DNA of 64,000 bases from Chitinophaga sp. E66 (GCA_019285755.1 CP079103.1:1984001-2048000); one strand, 5' to 3'; shown: positions 8,586 through 21,329, counted from the first letter of the stretch. Notes: generated by a model not told the origin, from the letters alone. Numbers and translations: made by a program.

Positions 8586-9889
8586 TTGAAGACGAGAACT
8601 TTAAAGAAAGACAAGGTTAATATTATTACGCTGGGTTGCTCCAAAAACATGGTGGATTCGGAGGTATTAAGCGGACAGCTGAAAGCCAACGATATCAACG
8701 TAGTGCATGAAAATGCCAAACGTGACCACAACATTGTGATTGTCAACACCTGCGGATTTATTGACAAGGCAAAGGAAGAATCCATCAACACCATCCTCGA
8801 CCAGGTAGACCTCAAAGAGAGCGGTAAGCTCGACAAGGTTTACGTAACCGGCTGCCTCAGCGAGCGCTACCGGGGCGACCTGGAGAAGGAAATACCCGGC
8901 GTGGACGCCTGGTTCGGTACCATGGAAATGGGCGCCATCCTCAAGAAATTCGACGCCGATTATAAGGCGGAACTGATCGGGAGCGGCTGCTTAGCACTCC
9001 TGCCCATTATGCGTACCTGAAAATTTCCGAAGGCTGTAACCGCACCTGCTCCTTTTGCGCCATCCCGCTCATGCGCGGACAACACGTTTCCAAACCCATC
9101 GAACAGATCGTGCTGGAAGCGGAAAGGCTGGTGAAAATCGGTGTGAAGGAAATCATGCTCATCGCGCAGGAACTGACCTATTATGGCCTGGACCTGTACA
9201 AAGAGCGCCGCCTGGCAGACCTGCTCAATGCGCTTGCGGATGTGAAAGGCCTGGAATGGATCCGGCTGCATTACGCGTATCCTACCAAGTTCCCCATGGA
9301 GATACTGGATGTGATGCGTGAGCGCGACAACATCTGCAATTATCTCGACATCCCGCTGCAACACATCGCGGACCCCATGCTCAAAGCCATGAAGCGTCAG
9401 ATCACCCGCAAGGAGATCGTGGACCTCATCGCCGGCATCCGCGAAAAAGTGCCCGGTATCGCCCTGCGTACCACGCTGATCACCGGGTTCCCGGCGAAAC
9501 GCTGGAAGACGTGGAGGATGTTAAACGCTTCCTGGAAGAAGTACGCTTCGACCGTGTGGGCGTGTTCACTTACAGTCACGAGGAAAACACGTCCGCCCAC
9601 GCGCTGGAAGATAATATTCCAGCTGAAGAGAAAGAGCGTCGCGCACAGGATATCATGGAAACGCAGCAGGAGATCTCCCTGGAGAAAACCAGGAGATGGT
9701 TGGCAAAGTCTTCAAAGTAATAGTGGATAAAAAGAATCCGGCCGTTACCTGGGCCGCACGGAGTTCGATTCGGTAGAGGTGGATAATGAGGTGATCATTA
9801 ACACGGACAAGAAGTTGAAACCCGGAGATTTCGTACAGGTTAAAATTACCAGGGCGTTCGACTACGACCTGGAAGGAGAGCTGGTTTAA
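8586..9889 (+). CDS. rimO: Ribosomal protein S12 methylthiotransferase RimO (frameshifted)
   Basis: A radical-SAM enzyme that adds a methylthio group to an Asp of S12. Domains in order: UPF0004 with its cluster cysteines (ITLGCSKNMVDSE, NTCGF, TGCLSERY), the radical-SAM core with CNRTCSFC (the CxxxCxxC that binds the SAM cluster), and a C-terminal TRAM domain (GRYLGRTEFDSVEVDNEV). About 434 residues after repair. The start is probably TTG 8586 (reads MKTRTLKKDKVNIITLGCSKN), as no ATG lies close by. The frame breaks near 8982, 9496, 9686 and 9738, all in G or A runs. It stands alone, followed by the helicase gene. Confidence 0.92.
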
Positions 9890-9961
9890 ACTTTTTGCGC
9901 CGGCATCATTAGATCACCCGGTCCGGTTTTTAAAACAACCCCGGGCCACCGAAAACATTAC

Positions 9962-11722
9962 ATGATTACATTCGAAACATTAGGCTTACAGGAAAACCTG
10001 CTTAAAGCCGTTACCGACCTTGGCTTCGTTCCCCGACACCGATCCAGGAAAAAGCCATCCCGGTACTGCTTGGCGGCGACCGCGATTTCGTGGGCCTGGC
10101 TCAAACAGGAACCGGCAAGACCGCCGCTTTCGGCCTTCCCCTGCTGCATCAGCTGGATCTGAAGGTGCGTCAGCCGCAGAGCCTTATCCTGTGCCCCACC
10201 CGTGAGCTCTGCATGCAGATCACGAACGACCTTAAGAACTTTTCAAAATACCTCGGCGACGTTAATATCGTTCCCGTATACGGCGGTACCTCCATCGGTA
10301 TGCAGCTCCGCGACCTGAAACGGGGCGCACACGTGATCGTGGCTACCCCGGCCGTCTCCTCGATATCATCGAGCGTGGCGCTATCAACTTCGATAATGTT
10401 CGCTATGCGATCCTTGACGAAGCGGATGAAATGCTGAACATGGGCTTCCAGGAAGACATCAACAGCATTCTTTCGAATACGCCCGAGGAAAAGACCACCT
10501 GGCTGTTTTCCGCCACTATGCCCCAGGAAGTACGCCGGATCGCCCAGAAATTCATGGAAGATCCGTTCGAACTGACCGTTGGCGGCAAGAACACCGGCAA
10601 CGCCAATATCGAGCACGAATACTACGTGGTTCGCCCGCGTGATAAATACGCCGCACTGAAACGTATCGTTGACTTCAACCCCGATATCTTCGGCATTATC
10701 TTTACCCGTACCAAGATCGAATCCCAGGAAATCGCTGAATCCCTCATCAAAGACGGCTATGATGCCGACGCCCTGCACGGTGACCTCACCCAGCAGCAGC
10801 GTGATAAGGTAATGAAGCGCTTCCGTGAGAAGAACCTCCGGTACTGGTAGCAACTGACGTGGCTGCGCGTGGTATCGACGTAGATAACGTTACGCACGTT
10901 ATCAACTACGAACTGCCCGACGACGTTGAAAACTACACTCACCGTTCCGGCCGTACCGCCCGTGCCGGCCGCTCCGGCGTATCGATCGCTATCATCAGCG
11001 GTCGCGATATCGGGAAGATCCGCCAGATCGAGCGCGTGATCGGCAAGAAATTCGAAAAGGCAGAAGTGCCCGACGGGTTCGCCGTTTGCGAAAAGCAACT
11101 GTTCGCCCTCGTTCATAAAGTACATAACGTTACCGTGAACGAAGAGCAGATCGATCCGTACCTGACCCGCATCTACGAAGAATTCGCCGACCTGAGCAAG
11201 GAAGATATCATCCGCCGCTTTGCGTCCCTCGAATTCAACGAATTCCTCGAATACTACCAGGACGCTCCCGATCTGAACGTGAAGGAAGAGCGCCGCGGAG
11301 ACGAGCATTCCATGACCCGCCGCGCCTCCGGCAAGTTTACCCGCCTGTTCATTAACCTGGGTTCGGTAGATAACTTCACCCGTGGCGATATGCTCCGCTT
11401 TATCTGCGATAACACAGGTATCCGCGGCAACAAGATCGGCCGCATCGACCTGAAGGGCGTGTATTCCTTCTTCGAAGTGGAAAACGACGTTGTGCCCGAG
11501 GTACAGAACGGCTTCAAGAAAGTGGATTACAACGGCCGTTCCGTAAGGATCGAAACATCCCAGGACGGCGACAAGCGCAAGCCAGGCGGCGGCGGTGGAT
11601 ACCGTTCCTACGGCGACCGTCCCAAGAAAACCTGGTCCGGCAGCGAAGACGGAGGATTCCGTCCGCGCCGCGAGTTTTCCAAAGGTGGTTCTGGTGGCGG
11701 TTTCCGTCCCAAACGTGGATAA
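9962..11722 (+). CDS. DEAD-box RNA helicase with DbpA-type RNA-binding domain (frameshifted)
   Basis: About 588 residues. The helicase core has the Q motif ([12 protein letters not shown]), Walker [21 protein letters not shown] ([12 protein letters not shown]), SAT (FSATMP), and in the second RecA lobe [15 protein letters not shown] and [14 protein letters not shown] DbpA RNA-binding-like domain follows (residues about 455-535, [20 protein letters not shown]), then a Gly/Arg/Ser-rich basic tail. Such helicases remodel rRNA during 50S assembly or cold adaptation. The frame breaks near 10030, 10350 and 10840; the last restores CCAGG ([11 protein letters not shown]). The start ATG 9962 follows rimO by 72 bp. 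Confidence 0.92.
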
Positions 11723-11748
11723 GCGAATCTTCTTATCAAGAAATATTA

Positions 11749-11781
11749 TACCCGCAAGCGTCAGTTTGCGGGTATTTTTTT
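11749..11781 (+). terminator. Intrinsic terminator after the helicase gene
   Basis: TACCCGCAA (11749-11757) / TTGCGGGTA (11766-11774) with a run of seven T. Confidence 0.85.
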
Positions 11782-11811
11782 ACCTTGTACGAAAGCACCC
11801 AAAGCCCAGTT

Positions 11812-13793
11812 ATGACGACCCAACATCCGAGCAAACAGCTCCCGCGCGACGAAGAGCCCTTCAGAAAACTCCAGCCCGTTGAGCCCTTTTCCCTGTTTTC
11901 AGCCAGGGACATCGAGCAGTTTCAGGCCGGTACGCACGACAGGCTGTACGAGAAGTTTGGCTCCCATGGGCTGACCTACGAAGGCAAACATGGCACTTAT
12001 TTCGCCGTTTGGGCTCCCAACGCGGCGTTCGTTTCTGTTATAGGGGATTTCAACGAATGGAATGCGTATAGCCATACCTTGTTCCCCGTTGGGACCAGTC
12101 CGGTATCTGGGAAGGGTTTATCCCTGAAGTGAAGGAACAGCAGCTGTATAAGTATTTCATCCGTTCCAATTCCGGGAAGAGCTGCGCAAGGGCGACCCGT
12201 TTGCCAACAGCTGGGAGCTGCGCCTAAAACGGCTTCCATCACCACCCACCTGGAGTATAAATGGAAAGATGCCGCCTGGATGAAAAAAAGGTGGGAGAAG
12301 AATAACCTGAATAGTCCGTTTTCCGTCTATGAGGTACACTGGGTTCCTGGCGCCGGCCGGATCCGGACGACCATGAGCGATTCTATACCTACCGCGATAT
12401 GGCGGCTATGCTGGTGCCTTATGTGAAGGAAATGGGCTTTACGCACGTGGAATTCATGCCGGTGGCCGAGCATCCGTTCGACGGGTCGTGGGGGTACCAG
12501 CTCACGGGATTCTTCGCGCCGACCAGCAGGTATGGCTCGCCGCAGGAATTCATGGCGCTTGTGGATGCATTTCATCACGCCGGGATCGGTGTGATCCTGG
12601 ACTGGGTGCCTTCCCATTTTCCATATGACGAACATGGGCTGTACCGCTTCGACGGGAGCCATTGTTACGAATATGCGGACATGCGGAAAGGGTTTCATCC
12701 CGACTGGAACAGCTATGTGTTTAATTACGGCCGCAACGAGGTCCGCTCTTTCCTGCTGAGCAATGCCCTCTTCTGGCTGGAACGTTTTCATATCGACGGG
12801 CTGCGGGTAGATGCGGTGGCCTCGATGATCCCCTGGATTATTCAAGGAAGCCCGGGACCGGGAGCCTAACGTCCATGGTGGCGCGGAGAACCTGGAGGCC
12901 ATCTCTTTCCTGAAGGAAATGAATACCCGTATTTATGAACGTTTCCCGGATGTGCAGACCATTGCCGAAGAGTCGACCTCGTTCTACGGCGTCAGCCGGC
13001 CGGTGTTCCTGGGCGGATTGGGGTTTGGGATGAAGTGGATGATGGGCTGGATGAACGACACGCTGGATTACTTCAAAAAGGACCCGCTATACCGCAAATG
13101 GTATCATAACCAGATCACTTTCAGCATGATGTACGCATTCAGCGAGAATTTCATGCTGCCATTGAGCCACGATGAAGTGGTGCATGGTAAAAGCCCGATG
13201 ATCTACAAAATGCCGGGAGACGACTGGCAGAAGTTCGCCAATCTCCGGCTGCTTTATAGTTACATGTTTACTCACCCCGGTACCAAGTTGCTTTTCATGG
13301 GCGATGAGTTCGGGGATACGAAAGAGTGGAACTTTAAATCGGAACTGGGCTGGCATTTATTGCAGCATCCCACGCATGGGAAGCTGCGGGAATATGTGAA
13401 GGCACTCAACCAGTTATATACCGGCGAACAGGCCTTATACGGGCAGCAGTTCGATCCGGCTGGTTTTGAATGGATCCACCTGGCCGACCAGGAAAACAGC
13501 ATACTCGTCTACGCCCGGAAAGGGGCGGAGGGGGCAGTGCTGCTGGTGGTGCTGAATATGACGCCGGTGGCCCGGGAAGATTACCCGGTGCCCATACCCT
13601 GGGGCAATACTTTCCATGAAATCCTCAACAGCGACGATCCCGCGTGGCACGGAAGCGGCGTGGTGAATACCGGTCCGCTGAAACCGGTTGAAGGGCGCTT
13701 TGGCAGGCCCTATGACCTGTTGCTGAGACTCCCGCCCTGGGGGCCAGTATCCTGAAAATGGAGGCGGAAAAGCCCAGGAAGGGCAAGAAATAA
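11812..13793 (+). CDS. glgB: 1,4-alpha-glucan branching enzyme GlgB (frameshifted)
   Basis: A GH13 enzyme that creates alpha-1,6 branches in glycogen. About 660 residues after repair: an N-terminal CBM48-like module ([22 protein letters not shown]), the (beta/alpha)8 catalytic domain, and a C-terminal beta domain ending in a Lys-rich tail. Catalytic signatures are visible: DWVPSHF, the nucleophile Asp in [10 protein letters not shown], the acid/base Glu in [10 protein letters not shown], and the transition-state Asp in [11 protein letters not shown]. The frame breaks about seven times (near 12090, 12178, 12227, 12340, 12830, 12860, 13740). The breaks at 12340 and 12860 fall in CCTGG sites. 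It starts 31 bp after a terminator, and no other glycogen gene is in the window. Confidence 0.93.
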
Positions 13794-13815
13794 TTTCCAA
13801 CGAAAATGTGATGCG

Positions 13816-13850
13816 CTCCGGCCCTTCCTGGATGGAATTGGCCGGAGTTT
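13816..13850 (+). terminator. Intrinsic terminator after glgB
   Basis: CTCCGGCC (13816-13823) / GGCCGGAG (13840-13847), then a T-rich stretch. Confidence 0.75.
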
Positions 13851-14038
13851 TGCTGTTTTTACTTACCTACAATAAGCCCGGCGATCCGTACGTTTTAAGT
13901 AGCGCCATTATCTTGATTAAAACGAAGAACCTTTATCTGTATTGAAGAAAGTAACAGACGATCGTCCGTATGATTGAAGCCGCTTTAACCGGGTACAACA
14001 TATAAGAACCACATCACCTTTAAAACCAAATCTTTAGT

Positions 14039-14951
14039 ATGAAAACTTCCTCCGAAAAGCTGGTTGGCCCGTACTTTTCATGGCCATGCTATCCGTCATT
14101 ATTTACGCCTGCAGCAAGAACGAGTCTGCCGCTCCTGAAAAGGTACCGGAAGGCAAGCAGAAGGTAAGCCTGATGCTGACCGATGACCCCGGGCTGTTCG
14201 ACAAGGTAAATATCGACATCCGCAAAGTGGAAGTGCTCACAGACACCTGTGCAACCTCCACGAGAGACGATGACGACGACGATGATGACTGGGACGATCG
14301 CGACCGTTGCGGCTGGTGGGAAGACTGGCACGACCGCTGGCACGACCGCGATTGTTATGTATGGGACTCGCTGGGTATTCGTCCGGGTGTATATGACATG
14401 CTCCAACTGCGCAACGGGGTAGACACGAGCCTCGCTACGGGTTATGTGCCCAAGGGCCGCATCAAGAGCATCCGCATTACGCTGGGTACCGAGAACTCGC
14501 TGGTGAAAGACGGGGTTACTTATCCGCTGCGCTCGGTGAACGGGCAGGTGAAGATCGTGATCCGCGTGCGGCATAACGAGTGGGACGAAATTACCCCGAT
14601 AACCTGCAACTGTACCTGGACTTCGACGTACAGCGGTCCATCATCCGCGTGAGCAACGGCCGTTTCATCCTCAAACCCTACATCCATGTGTGGACCGTGA
14701 AACAGACCGGTTCCGTTTCCGGAAAGGTAACGCCTACCGAAGCGCAATCCGTGATCACGGTATACAACACCGGCGATTCACTGTATGCACTTCCCGGCCG
14801 CAGCGGCGAGTGGAAGGTGAGGGGCCTCAAACCCGGTACTTACAGTGTATATGTAAATGCAGGCAACGGTTATAAAGACACTACCGTTACGGGCATCAAG
14901 GTGGAGCGGGCGAGAGATACGCGCGTTCCGGCCATAACGTTAAAACAATAA
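14039..14951 (+). CDS. DUF4382 lipoprotein with an acidic His/Trp insert (frameshifted)
   Basis: About 304 residues. The N-terminus is a lipoprotein signal (LSVIIYACSKNES, lipobox YAC) once one base is restored near 14070. A DUF4382-type domain begins KQKVSLMLTDDPGLFDKVNIDIRKVEV and is interrupted at about residues 75-105 by a run of eight Asp followed by WDDRDRC, WWEDWHDRW and HDRD. After a second frameshift near 14597 comes a carboxypeptidase-regulatory-like beta domain (GSVSGKVTPTEAQSVITVYN). The insert could bind metal ions or be a disordered acidic loop; the sequence alone does not decide. It is an exported outer-membrane lipoprotein of unknown role. Confidence 0.78.
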
Positions 14952-14985
14952 ATCAGATCAACGCGTAACCTGCGTTTCCTGCTCC

Positions 14986-15022
14986 AGGCCGTTCTCCCGC
15001 TTAACCGGAGAGCGGCCTTTTT
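14986..15022 (+). terminator. Intrinsic terminator after the DUF4382 gene
   Basis: AGGCCGTTCTCC pairs with GGAGAGCGGCCT (one mismatch) around a short loop and is followed by T4. Confidence 0.75.
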
Positions 15023-15084
15023 ACTCCAGGAGACCAGATAATTGATAAAAATACTAATTTGTGGGATTGAATAAAATCAACGGT

Positions 15085-15662
15085 ATGAAACGCACGGGAA
15101 TCATGATCCTGCTGGGCTGCGGCCTTTATTTTTCCGCCGGCGCGCAAAGCGCTGAGAACCGGGTAGACGCGAAAAAGCGTAAACAGGGCGTATGGATGGA
15201 AAGGATGCCTGCGTTGCGGGAGGATCCGGCTTACATACTGGAAGGCACGTATCTCAATGACCGGAAGGAAGGCGTCTGGAAGAAAACGACTGAAGACGGA
15301 GATGTAGTGGCGGAAGAAACGTACAAGAACGGGGCGCTCGACGGGCTCTGCCGGTATTATTACCCCAACGGCAAGTTGATGGCGGCGGGCCGGATGCTGG
15401 CCATCGACCTGGAAGGACAAAAGATATCGTGGTGACGATAGATGTCACTACCGGCGAGGAAAAGCTCATGGAAGTTACCCGCAAGGGCCATTCGGTGCGC
15501 CATGGCGAATGGAAGCTGTACGACGAAGAGGGTAACGTGCTTCGGGAAACCTATGAAAAAGGGGAAATCAGCGAGTCTGTCATGCAGCAAAAGAACCGTC
15601 CTTCACAAACCCCTTTGCCTCATGAGGCACAACCTGCCCGCAGAGGTTCCAGGAAAGAATAA
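15085..15662 (+). CDS. Secreted MORN/YwqK-like repeat protein (one frameshift)
   Basis: About 192 residues with a signal peptide (MKRTGIMILLGCGLYFSAGAQS). MORN-like strands follow: KQGVWMERMP, EGTYLNDRKEGVWKK, AEETYKNGALDGLCRYYYPNGKLMAAGRM and, after the frameshift near 15424, HGEWKLYDEEGNVLRETYEKGE. This pattern is shared with the YwqK-type family of Bacteroidota. The tail is basic and Pro/Gln-rich. No enzyme motif is seen. I chose ATG 15085 over an upstream GTG because it places the signal peptide at the N-terminus. Confidence 0.7.
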
Positions 15663-15869
15663 AAACCTACTAAAACAATCCGTATCTACTGTTGCAACGT
15701 ATATTTTTATACGGAAAGGAATCCTTATATTTATTCCCCGCTGCGTCGGTGAATTCCCGAGATAACGATCCACTATTAGATTGAACAACTGTTAAAGCGT
15801 TTGTCCTTGCATGAAAAACCTGGCACCGGCGCAATATTCCAATTTTGTTTGTTTCAAAATCTGTTCGTG

Positions 15870-17779
15870 ATGATGCATGTAGTATCCCAGCTCCGCCTGA
15901 AGATCCAGGCCATTTACCGCAAAGGTGTGGTGCAGTCGAGCGGCAAGGAAGAAGGCCGCAGGATCAGGGTGGTTAATATTGTCAGCGCCATAACCGGCTG
16001 GCTGGTGATCATATACGGCATTGCGTTTTACCTGTTGCTGCATTCCCTGTATATTCTTTTGCCTGCGTTGCTGGTGTTTGCCCCAGCATTCTTCGGCGTC
16101 GTGTGGCTCAATGGCCGCAGGCGGTATATGGCGGCCCGGGTGGGCATCCATGTACTTTACATCGCGCTCATTTTATATTATGGCGCTATCTGGGGAGGGT
16201 GACGGAGGTACAGTTGCTGGCGGTATTCCTCATGAGCGTGGCCTTGCTGATCTGGAAGCCGGAAGAGAAGGGGCCGCGGATCATTTGTGCGGTGATGCCT
16301 ATCGTTTGTTTGGTAATTCTCGAGTTTATTTACTACTTTCATCTCGTAACTCCGCTTCCATTAAGCGAAACGACACAGAATATTTACCGCTGGATGGTGA
16401 TGCCGGTTGTCCTGTACCTCAACTACCTGGCCATCCATCTTTACCAGGATAATATCATGGACCTGCTGCGGATACTCCGCAAAAGGAACATGTCGCTCGC
16501 CAGAAGCCGCCGGGAAGTGGAGCGGCAACGGAAAGAACTGGAAAAATACAGCAAAGAACTGGAACAGCTGGTACGCGAGCGCACCTTTGCCCTCGTGAAG
16601 GCCAATACGGCCAAGACACAGTTTATCAGTGAGTTGAGCCACGATATCAGGACGCCCCTGAACCTCATCGTGGGAATGACAGAGCTCCTGTGCGATACCC
16701 TTTCTTCCGGAGAACCCGATGCTCCTATGCAAGCCAGGCAAATGGCGCGGAACATGCAGGCGGCAGGCCATAATATCCTTGAACTCGTAAATCACGTGCT
16801 GGAATTGTCAAAAATAGAAGCCGGAAAAACCGACGAACTAAGACCGGAGCCCTTCTCCCTGAAAGAGTGGCTCAGGCATACCGTAAGCATTTATCAAAGC
16901 GTAGCCAGCAAACAGTCCGTCACCCTTCACCTCGAAGTAGACAGCCGGTTCCCGGATCAGATCCTGTGCGATAAAGTGATGCTCGGACAGATCATCAACA
17001 ACATACTTTCCAACTCCATCAAGTTTACGCCTGCAGGCAAGAACATACGCGTCCGCTGTTTTCATCAGCAGAACCGCCTTTTCCTCCAGATCTGTGATGA
17101 GGGCAGGGGGATCCCGGCTGGTCAGCTCGATGCGATCTTCGAGCCCTTCGAGCAGGGCAATGGCGAGCTGTACCGAGAATTCGGCGGCAGCGGCCTGGGC
17201 CTGGCCATCGCCAAGCGCAAAGCGGAAACCATGGGAGGGAATATCCAGGTGAGCAGTACGCCGGGAGAAGGCACCAACTTCGTAATTACACTGCCGCTGC
17301 TGGTGAGCGAAGTGCGCGAGCTGCCAGTTGCGCCCGCGCCCCTGGCGCTGTTACCTGCAGATACCACGGTGGTGGTAATGGATGACAATGAGTTCGACCA
17401 CCTCATTATGAAACACTTCCTGGCGCGTATCGGCATTACCCGCGTGGCCTTTGCCGGAGACGGGGCGGATGGCATAGAGCTGGCCCGCAAGACCATGCCC
17501 GACGTAATCCTGATGGACCTCCACATGCCGGTGCTCAGTGGGCGGGAGACTTTCCTCGCCCTGCGCGCCGATGAACAATTACGCCACATTCCCGTAGTGG
17601 CGGTATCTTCAGATGCATTCAAAGAACAGGAAGAAGCGTATATCCATCTCGGTATGGACGGCTATATCCGCAAACCGGTAGATGGCAAAGTGCTCCATGC
17701 CGTGCTTGAAAAACTGGTACGCTTTGCAGCGCAGCCCCTTCCCACGAAGCGCATGGGACTTCCCTTAGATACACCTTGA
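15870..17779 (+). CDS. Hybrid sensor histidine kinase / response regulator (one frameshift)
   Basis: About 636 residues. An N-terminal membrane domain has roughly six helices (such as IVSAITGWLVIIYGIAFYLL and ILLPALLVFAPAFFGVVWL), with a frameshift near 16195. A coiled coil follows (residues about 215-250), then a HisKA domain (FISELSHDIRTPLN), HATPase_c (NILSNSIKFTPAG, DEGRGIP, GGSGLGLAI) and a C-terminal receiver domain (VVVMDDNEFDH, phospho-acceptor in VILMDLHMPVLSG, then VAVSSDAFK and the conserved Lys in GYIRKPVD). It would pass phosphate internally to its own receiver. The next partner is not obvious nearby. The membrane domain has no recognisable ligand pocket, so the stimulus is unknown. 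The start is one of two adjacent ATGs at 15870/15873. Confidence 0.88.
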
Positions 17780-17951
17780 TCTGTTTTAATCTTGATTTTA
17801 TACATTCGGTAACTGATGACGTAAAACTGCGTTATCTCCGTAGGATTGCGTATATGGCCATATCCTAGCAAACCACTCAAACTACTTATGGTAGGAGCCT
17901 TGGCAGAAAAGCCCCTTCCTGCAACCAGGCAATAATCAGGAATTCACTTCA

Positions 17952-17984
17952 TTTCCCCAGCCCAAAGTTCAGTCGTTAATTTTG
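17952..17984 (+). promoter_or_regulatory. Candidate promoter of the first susC-susD pair
   Basis: TTTC (17952-17955), 21 bp, then a perfect TAATTTTG (17977-17984). It leaves a leader of about 105 nt before the ATG at 18096, which contains a small hairpin (CCGGAGGGTTCTCCGG). The rest of the 17780-18095 gap shows no gene. Confidence 0.45.
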
Positions 17985-18095
17985 TCATGTGAGGGAATAA
18001 TATATTCGTCTGGACGGCCGGAGGGTTCTCCGGACGGACGGGCAATCGTTTCTTGCTGTGTCTAAACCTTCATTTTATCAACCTAAAAGACGCTT

Positions 18096-21000
18096 ATGAA
18101 ACGATTGCTATTCATGTTACTCCTGACCGGTGTAATGCCTGCTCTGTTTGCGCAGGACGCGGTTAGGAAAGGCGTGGTGACGGATGAGCTGGGGCTGCCG
18201 CTGGAACGGGTTTCCGTTCAGGTTAAAGGCACTACTTCAGGTTCCTTCACCGACGCTAAAGGACAATTCTCCCTCTCCGCATCCCCTAATGCAGTGCTCG
18301 TATTTACCATGGTGGGGTTCCAGCGTATAGAAGTGCCCGCAGCGGAAGTGGGCGGTAATTTCAGCCTCCGGCTGACCAAAAACGAGAGCCAGCTTACTGA
18401 AGTGGTGGTGACGGCGCTTGGGGTAAACCGCAGCCGGAACCAGATGCCCTATGCCGTACAAACTATCAAGGGGATGAGGTATCCAAGATCAGAACGCCCA
18501 ACTTTGTACAGGGGCTTTCCGGTAAGATCGCCGGCCTGAACGTTCAACAGGGCAATGCGATGGGCGGGTCTACCAACATCACGCTGCGTGGTATCCGTTC
18601 CATTACAGGCGATAACCAGGCCCTCTTCGTTGTTGACGGCGTCCCATATGCGAATGCCTCCGGCACCCGCAATATCCTCAACACCGGGAACTCGGCACAA
18701 CGTACCGGCGGCGGCGGATATGACTATGGCAGCACGGCGGCCGACTTCAACGCGGACGATATTGAGACCATTACGGTTCTGAAAGGGGCCGCGGCCAGTG
18801 CGCTTTATGGTTCGCAGGGCGCTAACGGCGTGATCCTCATTACAACGAAGAAAGCTACCCGTGGACTGGGTATTACAGTTAACGCCGGCGGGTCACTGGG
18901 AATCCTTGACAAGAGCACTTTCCCGAAATTCCAAAGGCTGTATGGCGCCGGATACGATAGCGATAAAGAAGATCCCTCCGGTTTCTTCTACTATGACGAT
19001 ATCGATGGCGACGGCGAACCTGATCTGATCGCACCCGTAGGCGACGACGCATCCTATGGCCACCGCTTTGATCCCAACCTGCAGGTAATCCATTGGAAGA
19101 ATCTCATTCCCGGCTCTCCGGAATATGGAAAGAAAAGTCCATGGGTGGCCCCGAGCAATACACAAGATAAATTCTTCCGCAAAGGTTCCGCTACCAACTT
19201 CAGCGTATTTATGGACGGAGCATCCGATAAGGGTACTTTCAAACTCGGCCTTACACGTAACGACGAGCAAGGGATAATAGAAAACAGCCGCATCGTCAAA
19301 CATCTCATCAACATCGCGGCTACATATAATCTGACCTCGAAGCTCAGCGTTACCGCGGCGGCCAACTATACCAACATTAACGGTAAAGGAAGATGGGGAC
19401 AGGCTACGACGGCAGTGAAGGCAAGAACATTATGACCAGCCTTCGCCAATGGTGGCAGACGAACGTGGATATTCTGGAGCAAAAGCAGGAATATTTCAAG
19501 GAAAGAAGAAACCGTAGCTGGAATACCCGCGCTTACAATGATCTGAGGCCGTTGTATTGGGATAACCCGTACTGGACTATTTATGAAAATTACCAGGACG
19601 ATACCCGCAACCGTTTCTTCGGCAACATTGCCCTCAATTACAAAGCCACGGAATGGCTCAATGTAATGGCGAGGGTATCGCAGGACTATTACGATGAGGT
19701 GCGCGAAGAACGAATTGCCATTGGTAGCGCTGGTACTTCCAAGTACCTGCGTTCTAACCGCTGGTTCAAAGAAACCAACATAGATCTTTTACTGAACGCC
19801 GATAAGGAAATCGCAAAGAAACTGAACCTGAAAGCATTGCTGGGTACAAATGTACGCAGGCAACGAATTGAGAACATTTCTGCTCAGACGGCAGGCGGAT
19901 TGGTACAGCCGAGGTTGTATACGCTGTCAAACACCCGCAGCCAGCCGGCTTCTCCTTTGGAATACCTGGGCAGGAGGGAAGTACAGGGCGTTTTTGCCGG
20001 TACTACGTTATCATATAACGATATGCTGTCTCTCGACCTGACATTGCGCCGGGACGCTTCGTCTACATTGCCTAAGGGACATAACTCATACTTTTATCCT
20101 TCTATTTCAGGAGGTTTTGCCTTCAGCAAACTTCTGCCGGCTGCCACCTGGCTGAGCATCGGCAAAGTGAAGGCGAACTATGCGCAGGTGGGCGCAGATG
20201 CTCCCATAGGCGCTATAAAGGACACTTATCAGCAGGAACAGATCTGGGGAACCGTTGTGCAATACGGCACCCGGACTACCAGGAACAACCTGGAACTACG
20301 GCCGGAGCGTACGGAAAGCCTGGAAGCCGGTCTGGAACTCGGCTTTCTTGACAACCGTATCGGGTTTGACCTGACGGCCTATAAAACAAAAACGATAGAC
20401 CAGATCATCCCTGTGGCCACTTCCGCGGCGTCTGGGTACCTGAACCGCTATATGAATGCGGGCGTAGTGGAAAATAAAGGGCTGGAAGCTTCGCTGACGT
20501 TTACTCCGGTACGCACCACGAATTTCTCCTGGAATGTGATCGCAAACTGGTCAACCAACAAGAACATGGTCGTGTCCCTGCCGGAAGGTTCCGATAACCT
20601 GCAGCTGGGAAGCTTCCAGGGCAACGTGACGATCAATGCGGCAGTGGGCCATCCGTTCGGTATCATCCGCGGTTCCGATTTCGTCTATACGAATGGTCGT
20701 AAGACGGTAGGCGCTAACGGCCGGTACCTGACCACGCCGTTGCGCAACGAGATCATCGGCGACCCGAACCCGGAATGGCTGGCCGGCATCAATAACCAGC
20801 TGCGATACAAAGATTTTTCACTGAGCTTCCTGGTAGACATGCGCAAGGGTGGCGATATCTTCAGCCTTGATATGTACTACGGTCTGTCGCAGGGCCTGTA
20901 TAACGAAACCGCTGTCAACAACAGCCGTGGTGTCAATTCCAGGGAACCGGTTGCCAACAACGGCGGCATTCTGAACGAGGGCGTAACGGCCGACGGGAAG

Positions 21001-21324
21001 GAGAATGAAAGATGGGTGGAAAACGTATATGGTACATTCGGAGACGCGTACAATCCCAATAAAGCATTCGTCTATGACGCTTCTTATGTAAAACTACGTG
21101 AAGTGGTGTTGTCTTATGCCTTGCCGAAGCCGTTGATTTCGAGACTGGGTTTCGTGAAAGGGATCGATTTCTCGCTGATCGGCCGCAACCTGTGGATCAT
21201 CCACAAGAACATGCCGCATGCCGATCCGGAAGACACCCTGGGTTCCGGGAACCTCCAGGGATACCAGAGCGGTTCCTATCCCACCACCCGAACCTTCACC
21301 TTTAACCTGAAAGCCAAATTCTGA
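18096..21324 (+). CDS. SusC/RagA TonB-linked outer membrane receptor (frameshifted)
   Basis: About 1077 residues. Signal peptide (MKRLLFMLLLTGVMPALFAQ), carboxypeptidase-like regulatory domain (residues about 25-100), SusC motif LTEVVVTALGVNRS, plug domain (LRGIRSITGDNQALFVVDGVPY, ASALYGSQGANGVILITTKK) and a 22-strand barrel ending in FTFNLKAKF with a terminal aromatic. It imports glycans or peptides across the outer membrane with the SusD lipoprotein encoded 5 bp downstream. It lacks the N-terminal STN domain seen in the receptor at 37403, so it is probably not controlled by a FecR/ECF pair; none is adjacent. The frame breaks near 18473 and 19398, both in G runs. No glycosidase adjoins it, so the substrate is open. 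Confidence 0.92.
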
Positions 21325-21329
21325 TCAAC

